Assembly: GCF_001676705.1 (NCBI RefSeq)
Contig: NZ_CP016170.1
Coordinates: 2,976,001-3,040,000, forward strand
Direction of reading: 5' to 3'
Source of the DNA: Bordetella bronchialis
GTDB taxonomy: Bacteria > Pseudomonadota > Gammaproteobacteria > Burkholderiales > Burkholderiaceae_B
Length of the DNA stretch: 64,000 nt
The notes under the pieces were generated by a model, which was not told the origin of the DNA, did not search any database, and was given only the letters and a program-made list of their open reading frames with translations. This document shows positions 8,269 to 17,711 of the stretch, in pieces (position 1 is the first letter of the stretch; each line of letters starts with the position of its first letter). Both the position numbers and the translations under genes were made by a program.

Positions 8269-9610
8269 CCTCGCGCTACGGCACCTGTGCCAATGGGCCG
8301 CCGCCGCGGCGCCGGATGCCGTTCCGGCGGACGTGCTGGCCCGTATCGGGGCGGTTGCCGCCGACACGATCGCTTGCGCGCTGGGCGCGGCCCAGGATGC
8401 GGAACTGTGCGCGTGGACCCGCGATTCCGATCCCGATATCTTCACGGGCGCATGCACCGTGCTGGGGAAGGGCCAGGCGCGCGCATCCCCGGGCATCGCC
8501 GCCCGCCACAACGCGGTCGCCGCCAATTGGTTGCAGCTGGATGAAGGGCATCATCGCCTGATGTGCCATGCCGGCATTTATTGCGTGCCGGCGGCGCTGG
8601 CGGAATGCGAGGCGGCGGACCTGGGCCTGGGACAGTTCCTGCATGCGGTCGCACTGGGCTATGAGATGACCTGCCGCCTGGCCGCGGCCTGGACATTCGG
8701 CGCGGCACCCGTCCACCCGCATTCCCTGTGGAGCACGCTGGGCGCAACCGCGACACTCGGCTTGCTGCGGGCCCTGGACGGCGATACGTTGCACCAGGCC
8801 TTGCTGCATGCGGCTTCCTTTGCTGCGCCCCGGCCGTTCGCCATCGTGGCCGATGGCGGCCTGGCCGCCAATCTATGGGTGGGGAAGGGGGTGGAGCAGG
8901 CCTTTGCCTGCACGGCGCGGGCGGACGGCGGCTTGCCAGCGCCCGCGCAGGCCCTGGCCCGCCTGGGCGAAATGCTGGGCGTACAGACGGATGCCGCGGC
9001 CTGCACGGACGACCTGGGCGGCGCCTGGGCCGTACGCCTGAACTACTTCAAGGTGCTGCCGTGCGCCGGCCAAAGCCACGCCGCGCTGGAGGCATTGCTG
9101 CGGATCCGCGAAGACCTGCTCGCGCAAGGTTGCGAGGTTTTCGATGCCGGGGTGCGCATCGACGCCGAAGTGCACGCCTTTGCCGTCGGCATGGCCCAGC
9201 GCGACGTCCGCACCAGCCTCGCGGCACGGTTTTCCATCCCGCATCTGCTCGCGGTGGCGTGGTTGCATGGCCGCACGGACGCCGATGCACTGGGTGCCGC
9301 ATTCCTGCGGGACGCCCGGGTGGCGCGCTTGCGCGAAGCGATCCGGCTACGCCCGCTGCGGCCTGCGCTGCCGCCGCCGCATCATCGCGCGGCACGGGTC
9401 ACCGTCACGCTGGGCGATGGACGGTCGGGGCAGGCCCAATGCCTGTCGCCGCTGGGAAGCCAGGCAAAGCCTCTCGATAGCGCCGACATCGCCCGAAAGT
9501 GCCTTGCGCTGGCGAGCGGGCGCCATACGACCTTGTTGCGCGCGCTGCTGGATCTGCCCGGGGGCGGCAAGTACCTGGGCGCCATTGGAATTCGCAGCTT
9601 GCTGCGGTAG
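8261..9610 (+). CDS. MmgE/PrpD family protein
   Basis: The 449-residue protein resembles the MmgE/PrpD family (2-methylcitrate dehydratase, cis-aconitate decarboxylase and relatives). It shows the alpha-helical first domain (VAADTIACALGAA, HNAVAANWLQLDEGHH), HPHSLWSTLGATATLGLLR near residue 155 and LNYFKVLPCAGQSHAALEAL near residue 270. Its own start lies inside the end of the amidohydrolase gene, implying translational coupling. The family often accompanies cyclic amidohydrolases and Bug receptors in Bordetella-type genomes. The actual substrate is not known. Confidence 0.85.
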   Translation: MDDLALRHLCQWAAAAAPDAVPADVLARIGAVAADTIACALGAAQDAELCAWTRDSDPDIFTGACTVLGKGQARASPGIAARHNAVAANWLQLDEGHHRLMCHAGIYCVPAALAECEAADLGLGQFLHAVALGYEMTCRLAAAWTFGAAPVHPHSLWSTLGATATLGLLRALDGDTLHQALLHAASFAAPRPFAIVADGGLAANLWVGKGVEQAFACTARADGGLPAPAQALARLGEMLGVQTDAAACTDDLGGAWAVRLNYFKVLPCAGQSHAALEALLRIREDLLAQGCEVFDAGVRIDAEVHAFAVGMAQRDVRTSLAARFSIPHLLAVAWLHGRTDADALGAAFLRDARVARLREAIRLRPLRPALPPPHHRAARVTVTLGDGRSGQAQCLSPLGSQAKPLDSADIARKCLALASGRHTTLLRALLDLPGGGKYLGAIGIRSLLR

Positions 9611-9878
9611 CGCTTGGACCCACGGAAGCGGGTGGTCCGCAAGGACGTGGCATTGCCGCCATCGCCCTGGCGGACACCGCGCGGGGACGCCGGGGCGCGC
9701 GTATCGCCCATATGGCGGACACCCGCCGTGGCATACGCTGCGTGCAAAAGGCGTGGATGGTGCAATACAGTTCGGGATAGCCGCATGTTTGCATCCCCGG
9801 GGACGTCGCCAAGCCGGCTACGGATCCGGGAGCCCGGACCGCCTGCTCATGGCGCCGTACCGCGACTGGAGACCATCC

Positions 9879-10808
9879 ATGCCTTACGCGTATGACTTGA
9901 AGGATTTGCGCCTGTTCAAGGCCGTGGCCCAGGCCCGCAACCTGGCGGCGGGCGCGGCGGCGCTGAACATGACGGCCTCGCTGGCCAGCTACCGCCTGAA
10001 GAACCTGGAGTACACGGCGGGTTGTCCGCTGTTCGTGCGCAGCCCGCGGGGAATGACCTTGACGCCGGCCGGCGACGCCATGGAAAAGCACGTGGATACG
10101 CTGCTCGGCGATTTGAACGCCATGCATGAGGAGCTCAGCACGTATGCCACGGACTTGCATGGCCAGGTAAAGCTGCTGGCCAACAGCAGCGCCCTGCAGG
10201 GCTTTATCGTTCCCAGCGTTGCCCGATTCCTGGCGGCGAATTCGCGGGTCGATGTCGAAATCCAGGAACTGGGCAGCGAGGCGATTCCGGGTTGTATCCG
10301 CGATGGCGAAGCCGATATCGGTGTGTTCGCCGGCCGGGTGGAAGACGCCGACCTGACGTGCGAGCTATACGCGATAGACAGGCTGATCTGCGCCACGCCG
10401 CCGGCCCATCCCCTGGTCCAGCGCTCTCGCGCCAGCCTCAAGGACATTCTGGACAACGATTTCGTCTGTCGCGACACCGCCAGCAGCAATACCCAATTCC
10501 TGTTCCAGCGCGCCCAGGAAATAGGCAAACCCGTGAAAGCCCGCGTGTACGCCCATGACTTCGCGGCGATGATGGACCTGGTGGCGGCGGGCGTGGGTGT
10601 TGCGCTGGTACCGATGAGCGTGGCCGAATCGGCGCTGCGCGACGGGCGGGTGGGCGCGGTCAACCTGCTGGATCGCTGGGCATTCCGGGAACTGCACCTG
10701 GTCATGAAGCGGTCGTCGAGCCAGTCCGACCTGGCTCATCAGTTCGCGACGATATTGATGCATGATCCGCTGGTCGTGGCGACGCGCTCGTCGACACATT
10801 GGGTCTGA
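9879..10808 (+). CDS. LysR-family transcriptional regulator
   Basis: The 309-residue protein begins MPYAYDLKDLRLFKAVAQAR and carries the LysR HTH (residues about 10-65, including NLAAGAAALNMTASLASYRL). The substrate-binding domain follows (GQVKLLANSSALQGFIVPSV). A longer open frame reaches upstream, but this ATG gives the normal LysR N-terminus. The 268 bp before it contain no gene I can support. It runs in the same direction as the amidohydrolase/PrpD pair, so its target is not evident from divergence. Confidence 0.88.
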   Translation: MPYAYDLKDLRLFKAVAQARNLAAGAAALNMTASLASYRLKNLEYTAGCPLFVRSPRGMTLTPAGDAMEKHVDTLLGDLNAMHEELSTYATDLHGQVKLLANSSALQGFIVPSVARFLAANSRVDVEIQELGSEAIPGCIRDGEADIGVFAGRVEDADLTCELYAIDRLICATPPAHPLVQRSRASLKDILDNDFVCRDTASSNTQFLFQRAQEIGKPVKARVYAHDFAAMMDLVAAGVGVALVPMSVAESALRDGRVGAVNLLDRWAFRELHLVMKRSSSQSDLAHQFATILMHDPLVVATRSSTHWV

Positions 10809-10875
10809 CCGCGCGGACGCGCCGGGCAGACGTGTTAAAAAAGCGGGAAATCAAAGCCTGGAAGCACTCGAAATA

Positions 10876-10980
10876 ATGGATTGGGTTCCTATCGTTTTCA
10901 TCACGTTCAAGGTTCTCGTGTTCGGCACGGGCATGTTCTTCGCGATCAAGTGGCATCGCGATCAAGCAAAGAAGAAATGA
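10876..10980 (+). CDS. 34-residue membrane peptide
   Basis: This tiny frame encodes a peptide starting MDWVPIVFITFKVLVFGTGM and ending KWHRDQAKKK. It is one hydrophobic segment of about 20 residues followed by a positively charged tail, so it would sit in the inner membrane with its C-terminus in the cytoplasm. It stands alone between a LysR gene and the toxin-antitoxin pair. The upstream GGAAG is a modest ribosome site, rather far from the ATG. The membrane-protein composition argues for a real small gene, but I cannot name a family. Confidence 0.55.
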   Translation: MDWVPIVFITFKVLVFGTGMFFAIKWHRDQAKKK

Positions 10981-11019
10981 CCGAGGGGCCCGAGCCGGAA
11001 TACGGCGTCCCGGTGGGTG

Positions 11020-11343
11020 CTACTTGGCGATTCCAAGAAAGACCGCCAGGCACCGTTCGACCTCGACGAGGGTTTCCGGCTCGATACGACCGAAAGCCGC
11101 GCCGAGCTTGTCACGCCTTACGGTGACGGCTTTGTCCACCATAATTTGGGAAGGTTGCCGCAGGCGGTTCTGCAGGCTAGGTTTCGCCATTACTCGCAGC
11201 AGCGGCGCTTCGACCAGACTGCTGGTTACCGGAAGGACCGTCACACTGCCATGTTCGCTGAGCAGGTCCGACTGGATCACCAACGCGGGACGAAGCTTTC
11301 CAAAATCCCCTTGGACAGCGACGGTTACCAGATCACCTCGCAT
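11020..11343 (-). CDS. MazF/PemK-type toxin
   Basis: The 107-residue protein has the MazF-fold signature near its N-terminus (MRGDLVTVAVQGDFGKLRPA, LVIQSD) and the later TSSLVEAPLLRV and QIMVDKAVTVRR segments. Members are sequence-specific endoribonucleases inhibited by a partner antitoxin. The start overlaps the antitoxin stop by one base, the standard coupled order with antitoxin first. It borders the arsenic operon, and such pairs are common at the edges of acquired DNA. Confidence 0.9.
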   Translation of the reverse strand: MRGDLVTVAVQGDFGKLRPALVIQSDLLSEHGSVTVLPVTSSLVEAPLLRVMAKPSLQNRLRQPSQIMVDKAVTVRRDKLGAAFGRIEPETLVEVERCLAVFLGIAK

Positions 11344-11567
11344 CAGGCATCCCAGCCGTCTACCTCGGACACGGCCTGGTCCATCAGCCGCTGCATATCG
11401 TCGTCCCTTGAATCGTCACGGCTTGCCAAGACGGATTGGCGACGGCATTCCTCGGCGAAATTCGGCCGGCGCGTATCGGGTACCCAGATTTGCACCGGCC
11501 GCAGCCCTGCCATGCGCAAAGCCGCACGGTGCTTATTCACACGGGCGTTAACGTTGCTTCCCGGCAT
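11343..11567 (-). CDS. MazE-like antitoxin (DUF3018 family)
   Basis: The 74-residue protein contains VNARVNKHRAALRMAGLRPV and QIWVPDTRRPNFAEECRRQS, the conserved core of the DUF3018 antitoxin group that pairs with MazF/PemK toxins. The acidic, flexible C-terminal end (SRDDDMQRLMDQAVSEVDGW) would wrap the toxin. It is the first gene of the pair. An inverted repeat just upstream (11579-11622) is a good candidate for the autoregulatory operator. Confidence 0.87.
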   Translation of the reverse strand: MPGSNVNARVNKHRAALRMAGLRPVQIWVPDTRRPNFAEECRRQSVLASRDDSRDDDMQRLMDQAVSEVDGWDA

Positions 11568-11578
11568 GATGGTCCGCC

Positions 11579-11622
11579 TGTTGCATGTAACAGGCTAGCC
11601 GGCTTACTAGTGGCATGCAACA
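11579..11622. promoter_or_regulatory. inverted repeat upstream of toxin-antitoxin genes
   Basis: TGTTGCATG (11579-11587) and its exact complement CATGCAACA (11614-11622) flank a 26-nt spacer, starting 12 bp before the antitoxin ATG. On the minus strand the outer arm supplies a TTGCAT -35-like hexamer, with TAGCCT 17 nt downstream as a weak -10. A repressor bound here would cover the promoter, as MazEF-type complexes do. A smaller CTGTT/AACAG repeat overlaps the left arm. Confidence 0.45.
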
Positions 11623-11678
11623 TCGCTGATCCGTTTGTTCTAGTTTTGACATTGGCTTGGAATCTGACGCAACGCCGG

Positions 11679-12887
11679 CTACGGGGACACGGTGCTTGGC
11701 CTGGCGACTGGCGAGTTCATGTGCTTCCGAAGCATGACGAGGGCTGCTGAAGAGACCAATCCCAAAGCGGCGGAGACCCACAGGGCGCCGACACCCCAAT
11801 GATCCAGGGCCAGCCCGAACAGCCACGGCGCCAGCGCCTGCGCGATCCGGGCGGGGACCATCAGGATGCCTTGCCTGGCGCCATAACCTTGTGGGCCGAA
11901 CAGGGCCAGCGGCAAGGTCCCCTTGGCGATCGTCAAGATGCCGTTGCCCGCGCCGTGCAGGATCACGAAAGCCGAGGCGGCCGGCGCGCCCAACGCCAAA
12001 AGCGCAACGGCGCCCACGGGGTGCGCGATGGCGGCCAGGCGGGCGGACAGTAAAGGATGCACACGCCGCAGCAGCCCGAATTCCAACAGCCGCGCGCCCA
12101 CCTGGGCCGGCCCGACCAGAGCCCCCGCCGCGACGGCGGCGGCGAAGGTCGCGCCGGCGGCCATCAGCAGGCGGGGCAGATGGGCGGCCATGGCCGTGCT
12201 GATGAACCAGGTGACGGCAAAAACCACGGCCAGAAGGACCGATGCGCGCAGCGATCCGGACGGCGTGGGCTGCATGTCCTGCGTATGCCTCGCGCCCGAC
12301 GGCGAGCCGACGCCCACCGCGGACGGAGGCGATGCGAGCAGCCAGTTCAAGGGCAGTCCCAGGATAAGATGCAGCGCCGCCCACCCGAGGCAGGCGCCGC
12401 GCCAGCCGAAGTGCAGCTCCAGGAAGGTCGAGACGGGCCAACCCACCGTACTGGCAAACCCGGCGATGAGCGTAATGCCGGAAATCGCGCCGCGCGAGTC
12501 ACGGCCGTACAGGCGTACCAGCGAGGCGAAGGCGGCCTCATACAGGCCGCTCCCCATCCCGATACCCAGTACCGCCCAGGCAGCGAACAGACTCCAAAGA
12601 TCATGCGATTGGCTCAGCCAGGCCAGTCCCGCCGCGAACAGCAGGTTGGTGGCTACGAGAACCGGCCTGCCGCCCCAACGGTCAATGGCACGGCCGGCAT
12701 AGGGCCCGAGCAGGGCGGAAATCAGCAGGGCGAAGGAAAAGGCCGCAAAGATCGTGGGCGTACCCACGCCGAGGTCGCGGGCCATTGGCGCGGCCAGCAT
12801 CGCCGGCAGATAGTATGAAGATGCCCACGCGAGTGTTTGCGTCGTCCCCAGAGCCAGCACCACATCGCGACGCCGAGACAGACGCAT
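11679..12887 (-). CDS. MFS transporter of the arsenic operon
   Basis: The 402-residue protein is a twelve-helix major facilitator. The loop after helix 2 reads GRAIDRWGGRPVL, a variant of the MFS motif A, and the hydrophobic segments repeat over the full length. The ATG overlaps the arsH stop (TGATG), so it is the last gene of arsR-arsC-arsH-MFS. No ArsB or Acr3 gene is present, so this carrier may supply the efflux step for arsenite or an organoarsenical, as MFS proteins of the ArsK type do. That role is inferred from position only. Confidence 0.85.
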   Translation of the reverse strand: MRLSRRRDVVLALGTTQTLAWASSYYLPAMLAAPMARDLGVGTPTIFAAFSFALLISALLGPYAGRAIDRWGGRPVLVATNLLFAAGLAWLSQSHDLWSLFAAWAVLGIGMGSGLYEAAFASLVRLYGRDSRGAISGITLIAGFASTVGWPVSTFLELHFGWRGACLGWAALHLILGLPLNWLLASPPSAVGVGSPSGARHTQDMQPTPSGSLRASVLLAVVFAVTWFISTAMAAHLPRLLMAAGATFAAAVAAGALVGPAQVGARLLEFGLLRRVHPLLSARLAAIAHPVGAVALLALGAPAASAFVILHGAGNGILTIAKGTLPLALFGPQGYGARQGILMVPARIAQALAPWLFGLALDHWGVGALWVSAALGLVSSAALVMLRKHMNSPVARPSTVSP

Positions 12888-13603
12888 CAGATGCTTCCTT
12901 GATTGACGCGCCTGGATGTTTGCTCTGCGCTTTCCCGGCGTTCGCTATAGCGGTCCACCAGATAGGGCGCGACATCGCGAGTAAGCAGCGTGAACTTCAC
13001 GAGCTCTTCCATGACATCGACGATGCGGTCGTAGTAGGCCGACGGCCGCATGCGCCCGTGTTCATCGAATTCCTGCCAGGCCTTGGCCACCGACGACTGG
13101 TTGGGGATGGCGATCATCCGCATCCAGCGGCCCAGCACGCGCATCTGGTTCACGGCATTGAAGGACTGCGAGCCGCCGCTGACCTGCATGACGGCGAGCG
13201 TCTTGCCTTGCGTGGGCCGCACCGAACCCAGCGACAGCGGGATCCAGTCGATCTGCGTCTTCATGAGGCCCGTCATGGCGCCGTGCCGTTCCGGCGAACA
13301 CCACACCATGCCCTCGGCCCATTGCACGGCCTCGCGCAGCTCCGCGACCTTCGGGTGGCTTTCCGGCTCGCTGTCCACCAGGGGAAGCCCGGCGGGGCTG
13401 AATAAACGCGTTTGCGCGCCCATCGCACGTAGCAGCCGGGACGCTTCTTCGGCGGCAAAGCGGCTAAACGACCGTTCGCGCAGCGACCCATAGAGCAACA
13501 GGATGCGCGGCGGATGTACGGACCGGGGTGCATCCAGCCGCCGCGCAATGCCGTCGTCAAAGCAGTCCGTCTGTACGTTTGGTAGATCGTCGAGCTTGAC
13601 CAT
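12887..13603 (-). CDS. arsH: ArsH, NADPH-dependent FMN reductase-like organoarsenical oxidase
   Basis: The 238-residue flavoprotein matches ArsH: flavodoxin-like [20 protein letters not shown] near residue 35, [20 protein letters not shown] around residue 105 and [20 protein letters not shown] near residue 145. ArsH enzymes oxidise trivalent methylated or aromatic arsenicals with NADPH and FMN. The ATG at 13603 has a perfect AGGTGA site 8 nt upstream; an in-frame GTG at 13615 is less likely. It lies downstream of arsC and is coupled to the MFS gene. Confidence 0.93.
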   Translation of the reverse strand: MVKLDDLPNVQTDCFDDGIARRLDAPRSVHPPRILLLYGSLRERSFSRFAAEEASRLLRAMGAQTRLFSPAGLPLVDSEPESHPKVAELREAVQWAEGMVWCSPERHGAMTGLMKTQIDWIPLSLGSVRPTQGKTLAVMQVSGGSQSFNAVNQMRVLGRWMRMIAIPNQSSVAKAWQEFDEHGRMRPSAYYDRIVDVMEELVKFTLLTRDVAPYLVDRYSERRESAEQTSRRVNQGSI

Positions 13604-13754
13604 TGGAACTTTCACCTGAGGCCGCGATCATGGCGCCGAGCTGGCCGCGATGTGGCGCCGATGCCGCCCGCCCAATGCCGGCGGACTTGTCCGGGCGCGC
13701 TTAGAGGGTGCTGGATGGGGAAGGGGAGCCGCGCGCGGGCGGACATGGCTCGCT

Positions 13755-14249
13755 TCATGCCTTGCCGATGCCGTGCAGTTCCCTGTGCAGCGACATCGCA
13801 TCCAGTCGGTCCATCGGCAGGGAAAGGAACAGCTCGATGCGGCGCTTGAGCACCCGCGCGGCGTCCTGGAAGGCCTTGCGCTTTTCGTCATCGGAGCCCT
13901 CTACAGCGGCAGGATCGGGTACGCCCCAATGGGCCGACATCGGTTTGCCCGGCCAGATCGGGCACACTTCGCCGGCCGCGTTGTCGCACACCGTGAAGAT
14001 GAAATCCAACGGCGGTGCATCGGGCAAGGTGAACTCGTCCCAGCTCTTGCTGCGATAGCCGGCCGAGGGCATGCCCAGCTTCTCGAGCGCGGCCAGTGCC
14101 AAGGGATGCACTTCGCCCTTCGGCTGGCTGCCCGCGGAGTACGCGCGAAAGCGTCCCCGCGCCATGCCGTTCAACAATCCCTCTGCCAGAATGGAGCGCG
14201 CGGAATTGCCGGTACAGATAAACAGGGCGTTATAGATTTTCTCTTGCAT
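13755..14249 (-). CDS. arsC: arsenate reductase, low-molecular-weight phosphatase type
   Basis: The 164-residue protein has the CX5R phosphatase loop at Cys12-Arg18 (FICTGNSARS). A second pair of cysteines sits in FTVCDNAAGEVCPIWPG (about residues 86-96), and an Asp-Pro in GVPDPAAVEG acts as general acid, as in the thioredoxin/glutaredoxin-linked ArsC class. It reduces arsenate to arsenite. The ATG at 14249 gives the normal N-terminus MQEKIYNALF; a longer frame to 14300 is probably untranslated. It lies 101 bp after arsR. Confidence 0.93.
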   Translation of the reverse strand: MQEKIYNALFICTGNSARSILAEGLLNGMARGRFRAYSAGSQPKGEVHPLALAALEKLGMPSAGYRSKSWDEFTLPDAPPLDFIFTVCDNAAGEVCPIWPGKPMSAHWGVPDPAAVEGSDDEKRKAFQDAARVLKRRIELFLSLPMDRLDAMSLHRELHGIGKA

Positions 14250-14350
14250 GGGTGTCTCAGCATCAAGGGTTTGGGGGATGGAGATGCCGACGCGCGGCAA
14301 CTCGACGGAGAGCTCGACGCATTGTCAGCCTCGCGGAACACCGGATTCGC

Positions 14351-14677
14351 TCAACACGCCCGGCAGGCGGCGGCCGGACCGGTTTCACAGGCGCCCCCCT
14401 GGCAACAATGTTCGGTCAAGTAGCCGAGCAGGCCATTCATCCGGTCGTAGTTGGCGCGATAGATCAGGTAGCGACCCTGCTGCTCGCTGTGGACCAGGCC
14501 GGCATGCGACAGCTCCTTGAGGTGGAAAGAGAGCGCATTGCGCGCCACGCCCAGATGCTCTGCCAGAACGCTGGGCGCAAGGCCTTCGGGACCGGCCACT
14601 ACAAGCGCACGAAATGCCCTGAGGCGTTGCGGGTGCGCCAACGCCGCCAATGCGAGCACTGCGTCGTTTTCTTCCAC
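14351..14677 (-). CDS. arsR: ArsR-family repressor
   Basis: The 108-residue winged-helix protein carries the ArsR HTH (PSVLAEHLGVARNALSFHLK, residues about 35-54). It ends in cysteine-rich tails (EHCCQGGACETG and ACRAC), which could bind arsenite; the classical CxCxxC in the recognition helix is absent. The frame opens with GTG at 14677, because a stop lies two codons upstream; AGGTGA sits very close to it. It is the first gene of the arsenic operon and would repress it from the two AT-rich repeats upstream. Confidence 0.9.
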   Translation of the reverse strand: MEENDAVLALAALAHPQRLRAFRALVVAGPEGLAPSVLAEHLGVARNALSFHLKELSHAGLVHSEQQGRYLIYRANYDRMNGLLGYLTEHCCQGGACETGPAAACRAC

Positions 14678-14693
14678 GATTCACCTGTACATC

Positions 14694-14821
14694 AATTCAT
14701 GTTTTATTGAACTTTAGCACGAAGATATCACTGGCGTCCTAGGCCAGGTCCGAGGCCAAGCCTGTGTACGTGGAGAAGCCTCCGGCAATAAGATATCTGA
14801 CTTTACATAATATACATTATG
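14694..14821. promoter_or_regulatory. AT-rich inverted repeats upstream of arsR
   Basis: Two palindromic sites lie in the 165-bp gap before arsR. TTCA and TGAA arms occur around 14694-14712 (TTCATGTTTTATTGAA on the plus strand). CATAAT/ATTATG with a 4-nt spacer occurs at 14806-14821. The gap is much richer in A and T than the surrounding genes. ArsR-type repressors bind such AT-rich dyads, so one or both may be the operator. The second lies close to the 3' end of the copper ATPase and could also belong to another regulator. Confidence 0.45.
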
Positions 14822-14842
14822 CGGATCAGACACGGGCCATCA

Positions 14843-17065
14843 CTAGGCTGTGCCTCGCAGCCGCAATGCATTCGTAATCACCGACACGGAGCTCAGGCTC
14901 ATCGCCAAGGCTGCGATCATCGGGGACAGCAATTGCCCCGTGAACGGATATAGCAGCCCGGCCGCGAGCGGAATGCCCAGTGCGTTATAGACAAAGGCAA
15001 AAGCCAGGTTCTGCCGCATATTGCGCACCGTAGCCAGGGACAGCCGGCGGGCCCGCGCAATTCCACGCAGGTCGCCTTTCACCAGGGTCACGTGCGCCGA
15101 ATTGATGGCCACGTCGGTACCCGTGCCCATGGCAATGCCCACGTTCGCCTTGGCCAACGCGGGACTGTCATTGATGCCATCGCCCGCCATCCCGACCGTC
15201 TTGCCTTCTTTCTGCAGCGTTTCGACGAGATCGAGCTTGTCTTTGGGTTTTACCTCTCCGTACACCCGGGAAATGCCAAGCCGCGCCGCGACCGATTTCG
15301 CCGTCGTCACACCGTCGCCGGTGGCCATGATGACCGTGATGCCGGCCGCTTTCAGGGTGTGGAGTGCTTCCGGCGTGGTGGCCTTGACCGGGTCGGATAC
15401 CGCGACCAGGCCGAGCAGCTTGCCGTCCGCGGCCAGGTACATGACGCTGGCGCCTTCGCCCCTGAGAACCTCGGCGTGCTTTTGGAGCGGCGTCCAGTCG
15501 ACCCGTTCCTGCTCCATCAGCGCCGTATTGCCAAAGGCGATCCGTTTGCCGGCGACAATGCCGCGAACCCCGATGCCGCTGGACGATTCGAACGTCTCCG
15601 GCTTATCCAGCGGAATCGATCGCTTGCGTGCCTCGGCGACGATGGCGTGCGCGAGCGGATGTTCGCTGCCCTGGTCGATGCTGGCCGCGATGCGCAGGAC
15701 ATCGTGCTCCGACATACCGGCGGCCGGTACGACCCTGTCGAATGCCGGTCTGCCCTCGGTTAGCGTCCCGGTCTTATCGACGATAAGGGTGTCGACTTTG
15801 CGCAGTTCCTCGATGGCGGCGGCATCACGGAACAGGATGCCTTGGGTAGCGCCCCGCCCGGTTGCCGCCATGATGGACATTGGCGTCGCCAGACCAAGCG
15901 CGCAGGGACAGGCGATGATAAGGACCGAGACCGCGTTCACGAAACCATAGACCCAGCTCGGCTCAGGGCCGAAGAATCCCCAGCCCAGCAGCGTCAGCAC
16001 TGCGATGGCGACAACAATCATGACGAAATAGCCGGCCACGACGTCCGCGAGACGCTGCATCGGGGCGCGCGAACGCTGCGCATGCGCCACCATCTGGACG
16101 ATTTGGGACAGCATCGTCTGGGAGCCCACTTTTTCGGACCTGACAATCAGGCTGCCGTTGGTGTTGATGGCGGCGGCAACCACCTTGTCGCCCGGCCGTT
16201 TGGTGACGGGCACCGGCTCGCCGGTAAGCATGGACTCGTCGACCGCGCTTTCGCCCTCTAGGACAATGCCATCCACAGGGACTTTCTCACCGGGGCGCAC
16301 GCGAAGCGTGTCGCCAATGTGCACGTGCGTCAAGGGAACGTCTTCCTCGGTCCCGTTCGGATCAATGCGACGGGCCGTCTTGGGCGCCAGGCCGAGCAAG
16401 GACTTGATGGCGGCCGACGTCCGCGATCGTGCTTTCAGCTCCAGAATCTGCCCGAGCAGGGTCAAGGAAATGATGACTGCCGCGGCCTCGTAATAGACCC
16501 CAATGCGGCCATGCATGACGAACGTCTCCGGAAATAATCCGGGCGCGACGGTCGCTATCAGACTGTAGCCGTACGCCGCCCCGGTTCCCGTCCCGATAAG
16601 CGTCCACATATTCGGGCTGCGCTGGGCAATGGACCGGGCGCAGCGAACAAAGAACGGCCATCCCGACCACAGTACGACCGGGGTGCTCAGCGCGAGCTCT
16701 ATCCAGCTCTGGTACGGCAATCCCTCGTAAAAGATCTTGTGGGCGGCCATCGCCAGGACCGTGACGATGATGGTCAACGGCAAGGTCCACCAGAAGCGCC
16801 GCCGGAAATCGATCAGTTCGGGATTCTCTTCGTCGTCGAGGGATGGCATGACGGGCTCGAGCGTCATGCCGCAAATCGGGCAATTCCCCGGTTCGTTTTG
16901 CCTGACCTCCGGATGCATCGGGCATGTATAGACAGTGCCGGATTCCGGCGAAGACGTCGCGGAAGCGCCGGCCGGATACCCCTGCCCTGACAAGTCGCCA
17001 GCATGGTGATGGTGTTTCATCTGCGCATCGCCATGCTGGTGATGGCCATTTGCTCGTCTATCCAT
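14843..17065 (-). CDS. copA: copper-translocating P-type ATPase
   Basis: The 740-residue P1B-type ATPase begins with a His-rich tail ([14 protein letters not shown]), then a heavy-metal-binding YHS-like segment ([20 protein letters not shown], about residues 43-62) in place of CxxC domains. It has the CPC metal motif (about residue 385), the phosphorylated Asp in DKTGTLT (about 428), [10 protein letters not shown] and eight predicted helices. This is the pattern of CopA/SilP-type Cu(I) exporters. The ATG at 17065 follows a strong GAGAGGAGGG site; the longer frame to 17383 is the shadow of the next gene. Its first 8 bp overlap the methyltransferase gene. Confidence 0.92.
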   Translation of the reverse strand: MDRRANGHHQHGDAQMKHHHHAGDLSGQGYPAGASATSSPESGTVYTCPMHPEVRQNEPGNCPICGMTLEPVMPSLDDEENPELIDFRRRFWWTLPLTIIVTVLAMAAHKIFYEGLPYQSWIELALSTPVVLWSGWPFFVRCARSIAQRSPNMWTLIGTGTGAAYGYSLIATVAPGLFPETFVMHGRIGVYYEAAAVIISLTLLGQILELKARSRTSAAIKSLLGLAPKTARRIDPNGTEEDVPLTHVHIGDTLRVRPGEKVPVDGIVLEGESAVDESMLTGEPVPVTKRPGDKVVAAAINTNGSLIVRSEKVGSQTMLSQIVQMVAHAQRSRAPMQRLADVVAGYFVMIVVAIAVLTLLGWGFFGPEPSWVYGFVNAVSVLIIACPCALGLATPMSIMAATGRGATQGILFRDAAAIEELRKVDTLIVDKTGTLTEGRPAFDRVVPAAGMSEHDVLRIAASIDQGSEHPLAHAIVAEARKRSIPLDKPETFESSSGIGVRGIVAGKRIAFGNTALMEQERVDWTPLQKHAEVLRGEGASVMYLAADGKLLGLVAVSDPVKATTPEALHTLKAAGITVIMATGDGVTTAKSVAARLGISRVYGEVKPKDKLDLVETLQKEGKTVGMAGDGINDSPALAKANVGIAMGTGTDVAINSAHVTLVKGDLRGIARARRLSLATVRNMRQNLAFAFVYNALGIPLAAGLLYPFTGQLLSPMIAALAMSLSSVSVITNALRLRGTA

Positions 17066-17711
17066 GCGCCCTCCTCTCCCGATGAAAGGACGGAATAAAA
17101 GCGGCCGTCCGGTCACGATACCGGACATACTCGCTGCCGAAGTCTGCTTCCATGTCGCGTTCCTCGGACTTCGCGAGCCGTACATACACGACGACCAATA
17201 CGGGGAACATGAGTAGCGTGACGATGGTCGGCCACTGCAGCAGGAAGCCGAGCATGACAAGGATGAACGCGACGTATTGCGGATGTCTGATACGCGCATA
17301 GGGGCCGGTAGTCGCCAGACGGTGCGCTGTCTGGGCCTGGTATAGCGCGCGCCATGCCGATGCCAGGAGCCAGAAACCGGCAACGATCAAGGCAATGCCA
17401 GCGATATGGAAGGGGCCGAAGTGTGGATTAACCTTCCAGCCGAACGCCACTTCGAGCAGATGGCCAGCGTCGTGGGACAGGAAGTCGACTCCCGGGAAGC
17501 GTTTCGAGAGCCAGGGCAACAGCAGGTAGATCGTCAACGGGAAGCCATACATCTCGGTGAACAGCGCGACAATAAAGGCCGAAAATGCGCCGAACGAGCG
17601 CCAGTCGCGAGACGTCTTCGGCTTGGTGAAGCTGAAGGCGAAGATGACGAACACCAGCGAGTTCAGAATGACAAGGGACCAGAGGCCATAGGCCGGAGTA
17701 GTGTCATGCAT
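17058..17711 (-). CDS. isoprenylcysteine methyltransferase-like membrane protein
   Basis: The 217-residue integral membrane protein has about five hydrophobic segments. In the second half it has the family signature [20 protein letters not shown], followed by [20 protein letters not shown], as in the ICMT/PEMT group of membrane methyltransferases. Bacterial members of this kind often accompany copper ATPase genes; their substrate is unknown. The ATG at 17711 overlaps the stop of the DUF2933 gene by one base, and the 3' end overlaps copA, so it is tightly coupled within the copper operon. Confidence 0.85.
   Translation of the reverse strand: MHDTTPAYGLWSLVILNSLVFVIFAFSFTKPKTSRDWRSFGAFSAFIVALFTEMYGFPLTIYLLLPWLSKRFPGVDFLSHDAGHLLEVAFGWKVNPHFGPFHIAGIALIVAGFWLLASAWRALYQAQTAHRLATTGPYARIRHPQYVAFILVMLGFLLQWPTIVTLLMFPVLVVVYVRLAKSEERDMEADFGSEYVRYRDRTAAFIPSFHRERRAHG

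Noticed and set aside
16362..16925. 187-codon minus-strand frame inside copA
   Set aside because: It is a shadow frame of the ATPase gene with no family motif and an unusual composition.
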